From assembly GCF_007830185.1 (NCBI RefSeq), contig NZ_VLKZ01000003.1, positions 310,001 through 374,000 of the forward strand: a DNA stretch of 64,000 bases, given 5' to 3'. The notes below the pieces were generated by a model. That model was given only the letters and a program-made list of their open reading frames with translations. It did not search any database and was not told the origin of the DNA. Shown here piece by piece: positions 1 through 8,799 of this stretch. How positions within the stretch are numbered: position 1 is the first letter of the stretch; every line of letters starts with the position of its first letter. This DNA comes from Halalkalibacter nanhaiisediminis. GTDB taxonomy: Bacteria > Bacillota > Bacilli > Bacillales > Bacillaceae_D. The position numbers and the translations under genes were made by a program.

Positions 1-335
1 TCCAATAAACCGCCCATATGGTCAACATGAAAATGAGATAAAATAATATACGTAACGTCTTTTGCGGGTATCCCCATATTTTCTAATTGCTCTTTTGCAC
101 TTTCACCTTGTTCTAAATAGATAGGTGTTGTCTTTGCATAAATTTGAAAAGGAAAGACTTTCATTGCATTGATTACATGGTTTGAATAACCTGTATCAAA
201 CAATATAATTCCTTTAGTTGGATGCTTAATTAATAAAAAGGAAGCAGGAAAACGAATGTTTTTCATCTTTCCATTTGTTTTTGCTATTCTTTCTAATTGA
301 GTGCAATATCCAGCCTTCAACAATGTAATATCCAA
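1..335 (-). CDS. MBL-fold metallohydrolase, C-terminus cut by window edge
   Basis: The protein carries the metallo-beta-lactamase zinc signature HFHVDHMGG about 100 residues from its start, so it is a binuclear metal hydrolase of unknown substrate. Upstream of this lies FDTGYSNHV, the typical first strand motif of the fold. It probably starts at TTG 335, because an AAGAAGG ribosome site lies just before and the start falls one base after the stop of the SDR gene. It is the most downstream visible member of the minus-strand KAS III operon. Only about 110 residues are in the window, so the substrate class cannot be judged. Confidence 0.8.
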   Translation of the reverse strand, partial: MDITLLKAGYCTQLERIAKTNGKMKNIRFPASFLLIKHPTKGIILFDTGYSNHVINAMKVFPFQIYAKTTPIYLEQGESAKEQLENMGIPAKDVTYIILSHFHVDHMGGLL

Positions 336-336
336 T

Positions 337-1359
337 TTAATCAACCTTCTTTTCTTGTTCCTTGTACCATTTAGCGTATCTTTCTATGCCTTCACGTATA
401 GAAATCTGTGGTTCATAGCCTAAATCCAAATGAGCCTGTTGAATGTTTAACGTCTGAGTTTTTGCTAATACACTTACACTGTATTTCGTAAGTTTTGGCT
501 CTTTGTAATGAAATAGGTGTTTGTGAGTCCACTCCATGAACCCTGCTAATATAAATAGAAATCCATAAGGTACTTGAAGTTTACGGAATGGTTTATCCAT
601 TTCTTTAAAGCAATATTCTAATAATTGATGGAATTCAATGGTTTCTCCATTGGTAATGTTGTATTTCTTTCCAAGATTTTTTTCATCTGTAAATAAACAA
701 AGAACGATGGCATGCACAACATTTTCTACATAAGTTACATCCATTTTATTTTTGCCACCGTTAAAAAGAGGGACACCAACTTTGTCATTAACAGCTATTA
801 GTTTTGGCATTAAGGCGTTATCTCCTTCACCGAAAATCGCTCTTGGTCGTATCGTGATAACAGGTAATCCTTTTGAAAAGGCTTTATCTATTTCTTGTTC
901 TGCTAACCATTTGGTTTTTGCGTAATCGTTGACCATTTCTTTCGGTAGGGGATGGTCTTCTTTTACGCCTTTACCATCAAAGCCTTCATCATCATTAAAT
1001 TTAAAATATAAACTTGGTGTAGAAACATGAACAATCCGTTTTACACCATGCTTTTTTGCCCCTTTGATGATGTTGATAGTGCCTACCACATTGCATCGAT
1101 AGAATTCCTCATATTTACCCCAGGGTGAAGACAAAGCACCAGCATGAATGATGTATTCCATTCCTTTACATGCTTCAATTATTTCTTTTTCTTGCGTAAA
1201 GTCGATATTTAGAAAATGAATTCCTTTTTCTTCGAGCAGTTTTCCTTTTTCTTTATTTCGACCAATTGCATAAACATCATAGCCTAATTTTTTAAAATGT
1301 TCGGCAACATGACTTCCTAAGAATCCTGTACCACCTGTAACTAAAACCTTTTGTTTCAC
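337..1359 (-). CDS. NAD-dependent epimerase/dehydratase (extended SDR, 3-beta-HSD/OleD-like)
   Basis: This extended short-chain dehydrogenase has the Rossmann motif GGTGFLG near residue 9 and the catalytic Tyr-Lys pair in NDYAKTKW near residue 147. The C-terminal half, with RPRAIFGEGD, resembles 3-beta-hydroxysteroid dehydrogenase/isomerase and OleD-type ketone reductases. GTG 1359 is preferred because GGAGTGGAG lies 7-9 bases before it; ATG 1377 would overlap the ATP-grasp gene by 16 bases. Tight packing with KAS III suggests that it reduces a beta-keto product of that enzyme. That role is inferred from context only. Confidence 0.75.
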   Translation of the reverse strand: MKQKVLVTGGTGFLGSHVAEHFKKLGYDVYAIGRNKEKGKLLEEKGIHFLNIDFTQEKEIIEACKGMEYIIHAGALSSPWGKYEEFYRCNVVGTINIIKGAKKHGVKRIVHVSTPSLYFKFNDDEGFDGKGVKEDHPLPKEMVNDYAKTKWLAEQEIDKAFSKGLPVITIRPRAIFGEGDNALMPKLIAVNDKVGVPLFNGGKNKMDVTYVENVVHAIVLCLFTDEKNLGKKYNITNGETIEFHQLLEYCFKEMDKPFRKLQVPYGFLFILAGFMEWTHKHLFHYKEPKLTKYSVSVLAKTQTLNIQQAHLDLGYEPQISIREGIERYAKWYKEQEKKVD

Positions 1360-1361
1360 GA

Positions 1362-2519
1362 CTAATCTCCACTCCATTCAATATCGGTTGTTGTTAGTTC
1401 CGTCAATCCTTTGCCACTCTTTCTTTTTCTTGCTAACATAACAATCAAAATTATCCCTTGATAGAAATATGGCATTTTATCTTTCGAGGAATAGATAACA
1501 TCCTTTGAATGAATGAAATCTTTAATGAAAGAACGTGGTCTTTGAAAAAGGAATCCTTCTGTTAATCCGTACATCAACATAGGGATTCCGAGTTTAAATA
1601 CTTTATTTCCTGTTGGTGTTACTCTTTTTTGAATTTTTTGCTCTAGAAATACAGAACAAAAATCAGCACACCCATCAAATAAATGCAGTCCACTTGTTGC
1701 TCTTGGATTACATTCGATTGGATAAAAGTCACCTTCAATATCTTTTATAAAATCAAAAGCGATTTGTCCTGTGAAATTTAACTCTTTTACGATACGCTCT
1801 ACAAATTCTTCAATTTTAGGTTCAATTACATGTTTGAAATATACGTTTGCTCCTAATCCTGCGGTATATACAGTGGGGTAACATGTATGAGCAATTAATT
1901 CCCCTTCTACTGCCACAGAATAAGAACAATACTGTCTTCCTTCTATATATTGCTGTAACACCCAAGGATTTTCTGCGGATACCTGAATGTGTGGTATTTC
2001 TCCGTCTGTAAAATAAACATCCGAAGCAAAACGGGAATAAACAGCTTTTAATATCATTTTCTGATGTGAAAACTTACTAAAATGTTCCGTTAAATTTTTC
2101 ATTGAGGTAAATTCATAGGTTTTAGGATACATATAGTCATTTTGTTTTAGATACTGATAAAAAGTAAATTTATTGTGAAGTAATCGTAAGGTATCTAAAT
2201 TGTCACAAAACACCGAGATATTATGTTTTTGAAACTCTTCCTTTGATTTTGAGATATGGAACAATTCTTCGCATGTAGGAATCATTAAGTCAATCGAATA
2301 ATTCTTACAAATTTGAATAAGGGCTTGAATGTAATTGACGTGATTATCATTCGGTTTTGGAACAACAAAACTACGTTTAATAACATTTGATTTTTTAGAA
2401 AGATGATAAGTCTCACTTTCCGCAACATAGATGGTGTTTCCATTTTCATGTAAGATTCTTGCAAGGTGAAGGGCGACAGGAGAACGCCCCCCTGTCACCA
2501 GTATGTTTTTAGTATTCAA
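1362..2519 (-). CDS. ATP-grasp domain protein
   Basis: A 385-residue ATP-grasp ligase-like protein. The N-terminus (NILVTGGRSPVALHLARIL) is a Rossmann-like preATP-grasp domain. The centre has WVLQQYIEG and later GQIAFDFIKD and PIECNPRATSG, the acidic and Asn metal-ATP ligands of the fold. Such enzymes join a carboxylate to an amine, thiol or hydroxyl through an acyl phosphate. The start is TTG 2519, supported by GGAGG eight bases upstream inside the KAS III gene, giving an 11-base overlap and probable translational coupling. The substrates are unknown; the neighbours suggest a fatty-acyl or beta-hydroxyacyl product. Confidence 0.8.
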   Translation of the reverse strand: MNTKNILVTGGRSPVALHLARILHENGNTIYVAESETYHLSKKSNVIKRSFVVPKPNDNHVNYIQALIQICKNYSIDLMIPTCEELFHISKSKEEFQKHNISVFCDNLDTLRLLHNKFTFYQYLKQNDYMYPKTYEFTSMKNLTEHFSKFSHQKMILKAVYSRFASDVYFTDGEIPHIQVSAENPWVLQQYIEGRQYCSYSVAVEGELIAHTCYPTVYTAGLGANVYFKHVIEPKIEEFVERIVKELNFTGQIAFDFIKDIEGDFYPIECNPRATSGLHLFDGCADFCSVFLEQKIQKRVTPTGNKVFKLGIPMLMYGLTEGFLFQRPRSFIKDFIHSKDVIYSSKDKMPYFYQGIILIVMLARKRKSGKGLTELTTTDIEWSGD

Positions 2520-3504
2520 AGACTAAACCTCCAAGTGATAACCCTGCCGATGTGCCAAGAAGTAACACTTTATCTCCACGTTTGATTCGGTTTTGAACAA
2601 TCGCTTCATGAAGTGCCATTGGAATCGAGGCAGAAATGACATTTCCGTGATTTTCAATGATGCTCATGAACTTCTCTTCAGGAACGTCTAATTTTTTACG
2701 CATAAGTTTCATTGCCATCGCACTTGCTTGGTGAGGAATTACCATATCAATATCTTGGATGGTTAATCCACTGTCTTTGAATAGTCGCTCCATAAATCCA
2801 TTAATTAATCGAGATGATAGGCGAAATATTGCACGACCATCCATATCAAATAGATATTCTGTTTTGTTTTTTTCAGAATAATGTCTGGAATGAAGGATTG
2901 AGCCACCACCTCTAACTTCTGTCATATGAACGCCTTCTGGGTACGTCTCAATCAAGGAAGTTTTAATAGAAGAAGTCTCTTCTTTTGAAGATTTGCTGAT
3001 AATAACAGCACAAGCTCCATCTCCAAATAGTGTGTAACTTTCATGTTGATTAGGGTTTATCGCAAGGGATGAAATTTCACTCGAAACAATCACGACATTT
3101 TTATATCGTTCAGCTTCTACAAGGTAGGAGATAGTATCTAATCCGACAACAAAACCCAAACAAGTTGAATCAATGTCGAATGCAGGGATTGGATGGTTTT
3201 TAAATACCATTTTTTCTTTGATAAGACTTGCTTGGCAAGGTAATGGCTGGTCAAAGGAGGCAGAGGTTGAAATAATGCAATGCAAATCTTCCTTTGTCAT
3301 ATTTGCATTTTTCAGGGCTTGTTCAATGGCTTTTACAGCCATATCTGAGTTTACCTCTCCATCTACAACATGTCTTATTTTCACCCCTGACTTTTTGGCT
3401 GCCCATCCTTCTTTTAATCCTAACTTTCTATCTAATTCTTCTGATGTAACAATTTTTGAAGGCAAATATTTTCCAGTTCCAAGAATACGAATGTTTCTGC
3501 TCAT
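2509..3504 (-). CDS. 3-oxoacyl-ACP synthase III family (KAS III-like)
   Basis: A 331-residue thiolase-fold condensing enzyme with the KAS III triad: Cys115 in DSTCLGF, His258 in VIPHQAS and Asn288 in ENHGNVISAS. The LFGDGACAVI segment is also typical. It differs from housekeeping FabH in its N-terminus and sits with ATP-grasp, SDR and MBL genes, not with fab genes, so it probably makes a specialised beta-keto acid or ketone. An AGAGAGG site precedes ATG 3504. It is the first gene of the minus-strand operon. FabH redundancy and OleA-like head-to-head condensation are alternatives that cannot be separated here. Confidence 0.85.
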   Translation of the reverse strand: MSRNIRILGTGKYLPSKIVTSEELDRKLGLKEGWAAKKSGVKIRHVVDGEVNSDMAVKAIEQALKNANMTKEDLHCIISTSASFDQPLPCQASLIKEKMVFKNHPIPAFDIDSTCLGFVVGLDTISYLVEAERYKNVVIVSSEISSLAINPNQHESYTLFGDGACAVIISKSSKEETSSIKTSLIETYPEGVHMTEVRGGGSILHSRHYSEKNKTEYLFDMDGRAIFRLSSRLINGFMERLFKDSGLTIQDIDMVIPHQASAMAMKLMRKKLDVPEEKFMSIIENHGNVISASIPMALHEAIVQNRIKRGDKVLLLGTSAGLSLGGLVFEY

Positions 3505-3684
3505 TTTAATCTTCCTCTCTACATCATATTTAGTATGAATAATTTACCTATTATCTATAAAAAAAGTAATCTATAAGTTGACTAGCAATTTGGTGCCTAT
3601 ATACGCTTATTGCGCTAGAGTATAGTTTAACATATGTTGTAAAAGGTACTGTCAATATGGGTCAAGGTCAATTAGTAATGCTCG

Positions 3685-4258
3685 GTGACAGAAGGGGGTA
3701 TTGCAAAAGAATCCATAGTTAAAAGTCTAGTTGATAAAACAATAGATGAATACGAAAAGGTTGATATTTTAGTAAATAATGCGGGTATTGTAACAAAAAG
3801 TAAAATTTAAGGCATGGGTGTTGAGATGGGGGATAGGATGATGGACATTGATTTGAAAAGTGTGTTTTTTACGACAAATTAATTGGTGCCATCTATGATT
3901 GAGCAAAAATCAGGAAGAATTATTAATATCTCATCACAATTAGGGCAAAAGGTGGAGTTAAATTAAGTCACTACGCTGCAGCAAAGGCAGGGGTAATCGG
4001 GTTTACGAAATCCATAGCGCTTGAACTTGGACCATATAATATTACCGCTAATTGTATTGCTCCGGGACCTATTGAAACAGAACTGTTTTTAGGAATGAGT
4101 GAAACGTTTAGAAATGAAAAGTAAGCAAACTAGTCATTCAGCGTTTTAGAAAAGTAGAAGAAGTTGCCCCGACTGCCGTTTTTTTAGCTGCTGACCCTGA
4201 TGGTAATGTTTATACTAGTCAAACATTAGGACCTAATAGTGGAGATGTTATGCTATAA
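3685..4258 (+). pseudogene. Degraded short-chain dehydrogenase (FabG-like) pseudogene
   Basis: Plus-strand translation shows SDR pieces in order: VDILVNNAGI, then an in-frame TAA, DIDLKSVFF, another stop, then [10 protein letters not shown], a frameshift, [21 protein letters not shown] with the catalytic Yxxx[10 protein letters not shown], and a tail ending in SGDVML. The N-terminal Rossmann glycine motif is absent. At least three stops or frameshifts show that it is dead. It was probably a FabG-like reductase. It lies divergently from the KAS III operon, so it may once have been functionally linked to it. Confidence 0.85.
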
Positions 4259-4402
4259 AATCGCTGTAACTCCAATCTATCATTAAGAGATAAAAGTATA
4301 TTATTTATTGGATATTTTTAAGAAATAAAGCTATCTAAAGAGAATCATTTCGATATTAAGCAAGGTTTTAATTTATGCTTTATTTAAATCAAATAGGAAT
4401 AA

Positions 4403-4442
4403 CAAATAAAACTCCATTAATAACTAAATGGAGTTTTATTTG
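4403..4442. terminator. Bidirectional rho-independent terminator
   Basis: A 16-base inverted repeat (4403-4418 and 4427-4442) with an 8-base loop is flanked by A and T runs. It lies between the SDR pseudogene and the convergent binding-lipoprotein gene. Confidence 0.8.
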
Positions 4443-4480
4443 TTCATATCTTTTATAAGTGTTAAATGTAAATACTCTTA

Positions 4481-5458
4481 TTATTTCACTAGATTTTCAA
4501 CAACTTCATCAATGGTTTGTTCACTTGCGATCAAACCAATAATTGTCCAGTTGCTAGCATCACTAATTTCATACACTTGATCTGCTTGAACGGCAGGAAG
4601 GTCATTCCAAACCGAGCTAGCAAATAACTCATCTACACCCATTTCTCCTTCAGGGTTCAATAAGAAAATATGATCAGCGTCTAACTCAGATAACTTTTCA
4701 ATTGTAACAGGATCCCAAGTGTCACCTGTATCTGGAAGACTAGCTAAAAATTCCGGAGCTTGAATTTCTAAATCTCCGTATATGACATTTCCACTAAATC
4801 TTGTCTCATCAACGACATAAAATTGCTTATTCATGACCCAAATAATCGCGGCAGACTCTTCGCCGATTGCTTCATTAATTTGTTCCTTCGCTTCTACTAC
4901 TTTTTCATCATATTCAGCTAATGCAGCATCAGCTTCGGCTGTTTTATCAAGAAGCTCACCCATTGTTTGAAGCTGCAAGCGCCAATCATTACTTGCTTCA
5001 TCTGTAAAGACATAGCTCGGTGCAATTTTTTGATACTCTTCATACAGACCATTTTGAATGGCAGATGCAGAGCTAAACATAACGAGATCAGGATCAAAGC
5101 TAACCACTTGTTCTAATGGAAGATCCCAGCTAATTTTTGGAACATCAGCTAATTGTGGTTGCAAATAATCTAGGACTGATTCGCCGATAGACCACTGAGC
5201 GGCTGGTGTAATTCCAAGGGCAAGCAACGAATCTTCTAAATAAGGAGCGATAATACGCTCTGGATTTGCTGGAATGACAAGTTCATCTGTCATTGCATCC
5301 TGCACAACCTTTTCTGATGCTATTTCCTCTTGTTCACCAGTTGCTTCTGCCGGTTCATTTGTTGGAGCAGACTCATTATTTCCGCCACAAGCTGCAAGAA
5401 GTAACACTAATAGAAATAGACCAATATATACTCCGATATTTTTTTTCATGCGTACCAT
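4481..5458 (-). CDS. Iron-siderophore ABC transporter substrate-binding lipoprotein
   Basis: The product is a class III (FecB/FhuD-type) periplasmic-binding fold lipoprotein. It has a signal peptide with lipobox LLAAC, an acidic linker, then conserved helical-backbone family segments (PERIIAPYLEDSLLALGITP, LEQVVSFDPDLVMFSS). ATG 5458 is chosen because AGGAGG lies seven bases upstream; an internal ATG follows three codons later. A near-consensus Fur box overlaps the promoter region, so iron starvation should induce it. No permease or ATPase gene lies nearby, so it is an orphan binding protein that must work with a transporter encoded elsewhere. Confidence 0.9.
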   Translation of the reverse strand: MVRMKKNIGVYIGLFLLVLLLAACGGNNESAPTNEPAEATGEQEEIASEKVVQDAMTDELVIPANPERIIAPYLEDSLLALGITPAAQWSIGESVLDYLQPQLADVPKISWDLPLEQVVSFDPDLVMFSSASAIQNGLYEEYQKIAPSYVFTDEASNDWRLQLQTMGELLDKTAEADAALAEYDEKVVEAKEQINEAIGEESAAIIWVMNKQFYVVDETRFSGNVIYGDLEIQAPEFLASLPDTGDTWDPVTIEKLSELDADHIFLLNPEGEMGVDELFASSVWNDLPAVQADQVYEISDASNWTIIGLIASEQTIDEVVENLVK

Positions 5459-5495
5459 ACATGTTCCTCCTAGAACGTTCTCTTGATATAACAAT

Positions 5496-5514
5496 GATAA
5501 TGATAATCACTATC
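5496..5514 (-). promoter_or_regulatory. Fur box
   Basis: The 19-base sequence GATAATGATAATCACTATC closely matches the Bacillus Fur consensus built of GATAAT repeats. It lies 38 bases upstream of the siderophore-binding lipoprotein start. Confidence 0.8.
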
Positions 5515-5589
5515 TTTTTCTTTGTCAATGAGATTTTTAATTGCCTAATTCTTGTCAAAGCCATCTTTCATGAAAGGAAAAATATTATT

Positions 5590-5635
5590 ATTGGATCCAA
5601 TTAAAATTCGATCAATTTTATAATCGGATCCGATT
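5590..5635. promoter_or_regulatory. Two TTGGATCCAA-type GntR operators
   Basis: A palindrome ATTGGATCCAAT occurs at 5590-5601 and a variant AATCGGATCCGATT at 5622-5635, 32 bases apart (about three helical turns). They lie between the divergent lipoprotein gene and the GntR gene at 5798. The same core recurs at the second catabolic island. Confidence 0.6.
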
Positions 5636-5707
5636 TCGTATTTTAAAAAGTCGTAAAACCTTAATTTCTTTGTTAAAGTAAATGAAAAAAATAAATTTTG
5701 GATTATA

Positions 5708-5750
5708 TTGCGACTATTTAAAAAACATGCTATTATAACTTTGGATCCAA
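5708..5750 (+). promoter_or_regulatory. Sigma-A promoter with GntR operator at the start site
   Basis: TTGCGA (5708-5713), a 17-base spacer and TATTAT (5731-5736) form a plausible sigma-A promoter. A TTGGATCCAA palindrome (5741-5750) covers the expected transcription start, which fits autorepression of the GntR gene at 5798. Confidence 0.6.
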
Positions 5751-5797
5751 TCGATCTTCATATCATTTGAGAGTTATGATCAGAAAGAGATGATAAG

Positions 5798-6469
5798 ATG
5801 CAAAAAAAGGAAGCTCCAAAGGATAAAACAATGATCCTTTTTAATGTGACAAAGAGATTGCGAGAAGAAATTTTAAATGGCAACTTAAAAAAAGGTGAAA
5901 GACTTGTACAAGAAGAGTGGGCAGGGAAGCTAGGGGTTAGTCGAATGCCGATCAGGGAGGCATTGCGTCAGCTGGAGCACGAAGGACTTGTGAAGCTTGA
6001 ACCACATAAAGGTGCGATTGTTACTCCCATCACAAAAGATGATATTGAAGAGATCTATCATTCTAGGTTGCTTTTAGAAAGTTTGGCTGTGGAAAAATCG
6101 TTACCTCATTTAACAGAAAAAGATATTGCAGAAATAGAAGACTTACTCCTTAAGATGGAGTCGTTTAATATCGCAACTGAAAACATTGATTATTATGTTC
6201 AAGTACATGATCAATTTCACAAGAGTTTAAGAAAAAGGTCACCTTGGGCAAGGGTCGATAGCATGGTTGATCGTTTAGGTATTTCTCCGATTGCACCGAG
6301 TTTGCTTGTCGGCCATTATAGTGAAACTCAGAGGGATCATCGCTTGATTTTTGAAGCGATAAAAAGAAAGTCTGCTTCTGAAGTTCGTTTAGCAGTGGAA
6401 TACCATATTTTAAGAACGAAAAATCATCTAATTGAGTACATGGAAGAATTAAAAATGCTTGATCAATAA
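5798..6469 (+). CDS. GntR family regulator, FCD subfamily
   Basis: A 223-residue regulator. The N-terminal winged helix has the recognition-helix segment VSRMPIREALRQLEHEGLV. A C-terminal all-helical FCD domain carries the acidic/His pattern (HDQFHKSL, then EYHILRTKNHL) that usually binds a metal and a carboxylate effector. It is immediately followed by the L-2-hydroxyglutarate oxidase gene (27-base gap), so it probably controls that gene and itself through the TTGGATCCAA sites upstream. Its helix is nearly identical to that of the regulator at 38705. The effector is unknown; a 2-hydroxy or 2-oxo dicarboxylate is the natural guess. Confidence 0.9.
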   Translation: MQKKEAPKDKTMILFNVTKRLREEILNGNLKKGERLVQEEWAGKLGVSRMPIREALRQLEHEGLVKLEPHKGAIVTPITKDDIEEIYHSRLLLESLAVEKSLPHLTEKDIAEIEDLLLKMESFNIATENIDYYVQVHDQFHKSLRKRSPWARVDSMVDRLGISPIAPSLLVGHYSETQRDHRLIFEAIKRKSASEVRLAVEYHILRTKNHLIEYMEELKMLDQ

Positions 6470-6496
6470 AGATACATACACACGGAGGGGAATACG

Positions 6497-7711
6497 ATGT
6501 ACGATTTTATTATTGTTGGTGGTGGAATTGTCGGTCTTTCAACAGGAGTATCATTATATGAACGCTTTCCAGATGCGAAGGTTCTTGTATTAGAAAAAGA
6601 AAAAGAGTTAGCCAATCATCAAACAGGTCATAATAGTGGGGTCATTCATTCTGGAATCTATTATAAGCCTGGTAGTTTCAAAGCGAAATTTGCTCGTGAA
6701 GGAAGCCAATCAATGACAGCCTTCTGTCAGAAGTATGACATTGAACATGATATTTGCGGAAAAGTAATCGTTGCCACAAAGCAAGAGGAACTATCATTAC
6801 TTGATAATCTATTTGAACGTGGTCAGCAAAATCAATTAGCGATTCGTAAAATTGGAGTGGAAGAATTAAAAGAAATTGAGCCTCATGTCAATGGCTTAGC
6901 AGCGATTCATGTTCCGATGGCGGGAATCGTGAACTACAAGCAGGTGAGTGAAAAATTTGCTGATCTTATTAGAGAAAACGGTGGAGAGATAAAAAAAGGT
7001 TTTGAAGTAAAAGATGTTAGAGAAACGGATGAAGGTGTAGTTATTGAAACACAAAAAGAAACATTTAAAACGAAATGGATGATTAATTGTGGTGGCTTAC
7101 AAAGTGATCGTGTGGCAAAAATGACGGGTTATAACCCCGATTTAAAAATCGTCCCATTTAGAGGTGAATACTTCAAGTTGAAGCCTGAAAAAAGAAATCT
7201 AGTGAAACACCTTATCTATCCAGTTCCGAACCCTAACTTTCCGTTTCTAGGCGTACATTTTACACGAATGATCGGTGGAGAAGTAGATGCTGGGCCTAAC
7301 GCTGTCTTAAGCTTTAAGCGTGAAGGATACAAAAAAACAGATTTCAATTTAAAGGATTTTAGTGAAGTCATGGGTTATGGTGGTTTTTGGAAGCTTGCAA
7401 GTAAGTATATGAAGGAAGGCATGGAAGAAATGGTTCGTTCCTTCAGTAAAGCTCGATTCGTAAAAAGTCTGCAAGAATTAATTCCTGAGATTACAGAAGA
7501 TGATTTAGTGCCTGGTCCATCAGGTGTACGAGCGCAAGCATTAAAAAGTGATGGCGGATTAGTTGATGATTTTCATGTAATTGTTGGGAAACGTTCGGTA
7601 CACGTATGTAATGCGCCATCACCAGCTGCGACCGCATCAATTGAAATTGGGAAATCAATCGTGGCGAGAATCCCAGAATTAGAGAAAAAAATGGTTATTA
7701 GCAACGCTTAA
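6497..7711 (+). CDS. lhgO: L-2-hydroxyglutarate oxidase
   Basis: A 404-residue FAD oxidase of the DAO/LhgO family. It begins with the dinucleotide-binding motif IIVGGGIVGLSTG, followed by the hallmark NHQTGHNSGVIHSGIYY and, near the C-terminus, GPSGVRAQAL. The family oxidises L-2-hydroxyglutarate to 2-oxoglutarate and usually passes electrons to the membrane quinone pool. ATG 6497 is preceded by GGAGGGG. It forms a two-gene unit with the upstream GntR regulator and ends at a strong terminator. It supports the view that this island funnels carbon into 2-oxoglutarate. Confidence 0.88.
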   Translation: MYDFIIVGGGIVGLSTGVSLYERFPDAKVLVLEKEKELANHQTGHNSGVIHSGIYYKPGSFKAKFAREGSQSMTAFCQKYDIEHDICGKVIVATKQEELSLLDNLFERGQQNQLAIRKIGVEELKEIEPHVNGLAAIHVPMAGIVNYKQVSEKFADLIRENGGEIKKGFEVKDVRETDEGVVIETQKETFKTKWMINCGGLQSDRVAKMTGYNPDLKIVPFRGEYFKLKPEKRNLVKHLIYPVPNPNFPFLGVHFTRMIGGEVDAGPNAVLSFKREGYKKTDFNLKDFSEVMGYGGFWKLASKYMKEGMEEMVRSFSKARFVKSLQELIPEITEDDLVPGPSGVRAQALKSDGGLVDDFHVIVGKRSVHVCNAPSPAATASIEIGKSIVARIPELEKKMVISNA

Positions 7712-7778
7712 TCATAAAAAAATTTTTAAGAAAATAGATATTCAGAGCTTTCTTAGGAAAAACAAGAATTAACTGTTA

Positions 7779-7815
7779 CAACAACCATTTTGATGAAAAA
7801 ATGGTTGTTGTTTTT
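7779..7815 (+). terminator. Rho-independent terminator after lhgO
   Basis: A 13-base-pair stem (7779-7791 with 7798-7810) and a short loop are followed by five T residues. The rest of the 355-base gap up to the next regulator shows no gene; it holds only a possible cre site at 8029. Confidence 0.85.
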
Positions 7816-8028
7816 CGTTATTTTCAGACAATACTTTTTATGCTGAGTAAGCAAAATTTTCTGATAGGTATTGCAATCAAGTTGTGATGTTGTATACTTG
7901 TAATACAAGTAGTCAACTAAATCATGATTTTTTACCATTGAAAGCCAAGTCTATATAAAAAATACGGATAAAATGATATGACTAAGTCGTTGCTAAGGTA
8001 TAATAATAGATAAAATATAGAGAAAATA

Positions 8029-8043
8029 AGTAAGCGCTTAACA
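8029..8043. promoter_or_regulatory. Possible cre (CcpA) site
   Basis: The palindromic core TAAGCGCTTA matches the centre of cre sites, with about two mismatches in the outer positions. It lies 24 bases before the GntR start, so it could place the hydroxy-acid operon under carbon catabolite control. Confidence 0.35.
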
Positions 8044-8066
8044 AATGGCAAGGAGTGAGCAGTACG

Positions 8067-8780
8067 GTGACAATACCAATACAGCGACGGAAAATATCAG
8101 AACAGGTATTAGAAGAAATAAAAGCATTAATCAAAAATGGTACGTTTAAACCAGATGAAAAGCTTCCTTCTGAAATGGAGTTAGCCAAAATGTTTCAAGT
8201 AAGTCGTTCGCCAGTTCGCGAGGCAATTAGTGTGTTAGCTGCAACTGGGATGGTCGAATCTAGACAAGGTGGAGGAAACTGGGTTAGGAAAGTTGAATTT
8301 GCTGAGATGCTAGAGCAAGTGACAATAGAATTGGTTGATATTAAGCAAGTATACGAATTGCTTGAGTTGCGAACGATTATTGAAAGTGAAGCTGCAGCAT
8401 TAGCAGCTAAAAGGCATGATCAAAAAGATATTATAGAATTAGAGGAAGCATTACATGTACTAGGTGAAAACATGTTAAATAATCGAGGAAGTATCGGGGA
8501 TGCTGAGGACTTTAAGTTCCACAAAACAATTGTAAGGGCTTCCAAAAATCCATTTTTAGTACAAACAATCGAAAATATTTCAGATTTATATCAAAAAGCA
8601 TTAAAGTTCTCTCTAAAACAAAATGTTGCGTACGAAAAAAGAGAGAGTGTTTTTCATGAGCATCAAGCTATTTTTGAGGCAATCAAAAATCGAGATTCAG
8701 AAGCTGCAGCAGAAAATATGAAAAAGCATCTTCGCACGGCAAGAATGAAGCTGGGAGACACGTTACTACAAGATAAATGA
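8067..8780 (+). CDS. GntR family regulator, FadR/FCD (LldR/PdhR-like)
   Basis: The N-terminal winged helix contains LPSEMELAKMFQVSRSPVRE, and an FCD effector domain follows (FHKTIVRAS, later EHQAIFEAI). The wing QGGGNWV is typical of the LldR/PdhR/GlcC branch, which senses lactate, pyruvate or glycolate. GTG 8067 is preferred over GTG 8055 because AAGGAG lies about ten bases before it, while 8055 overlaps the ribosome site. The gene sits 19 bases before glcD, so it is the likely local regulator of glcDF and perhaps of the TRAP transporter. Confidence 0.88.
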   Translation: MTIPIQRRKISEQVLEEIKALIKNGTFKPDEKLPSEMELAKMFQVSRSPVREAISVLAATGMVESRQGGGNWVRKVEFAEMLEQVTIELVDIKQVYELLELRTIIESEAAALAAKRHDQKDIIELEEALHVLGENMLNNRGSIGDAEDFKFHKTIVRASKNPFLVQTIENISDLYQKALKFSLKQNVAYEKRESVFHEHQAIFEAIKNRDSEAAAENMKKHLRTARMKLGDTLLQDK

Positions 8781-8799
8781 TATACAGGGGATGTTTGCG

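Noticed and set aside
3619-3655. TTGACA with TATACT upstream of the KAS III operon
   Set aside because: The spacer is 25 bases; the alternative -10 (TATGTT) has a 15-base spacer. Neither is convincing.
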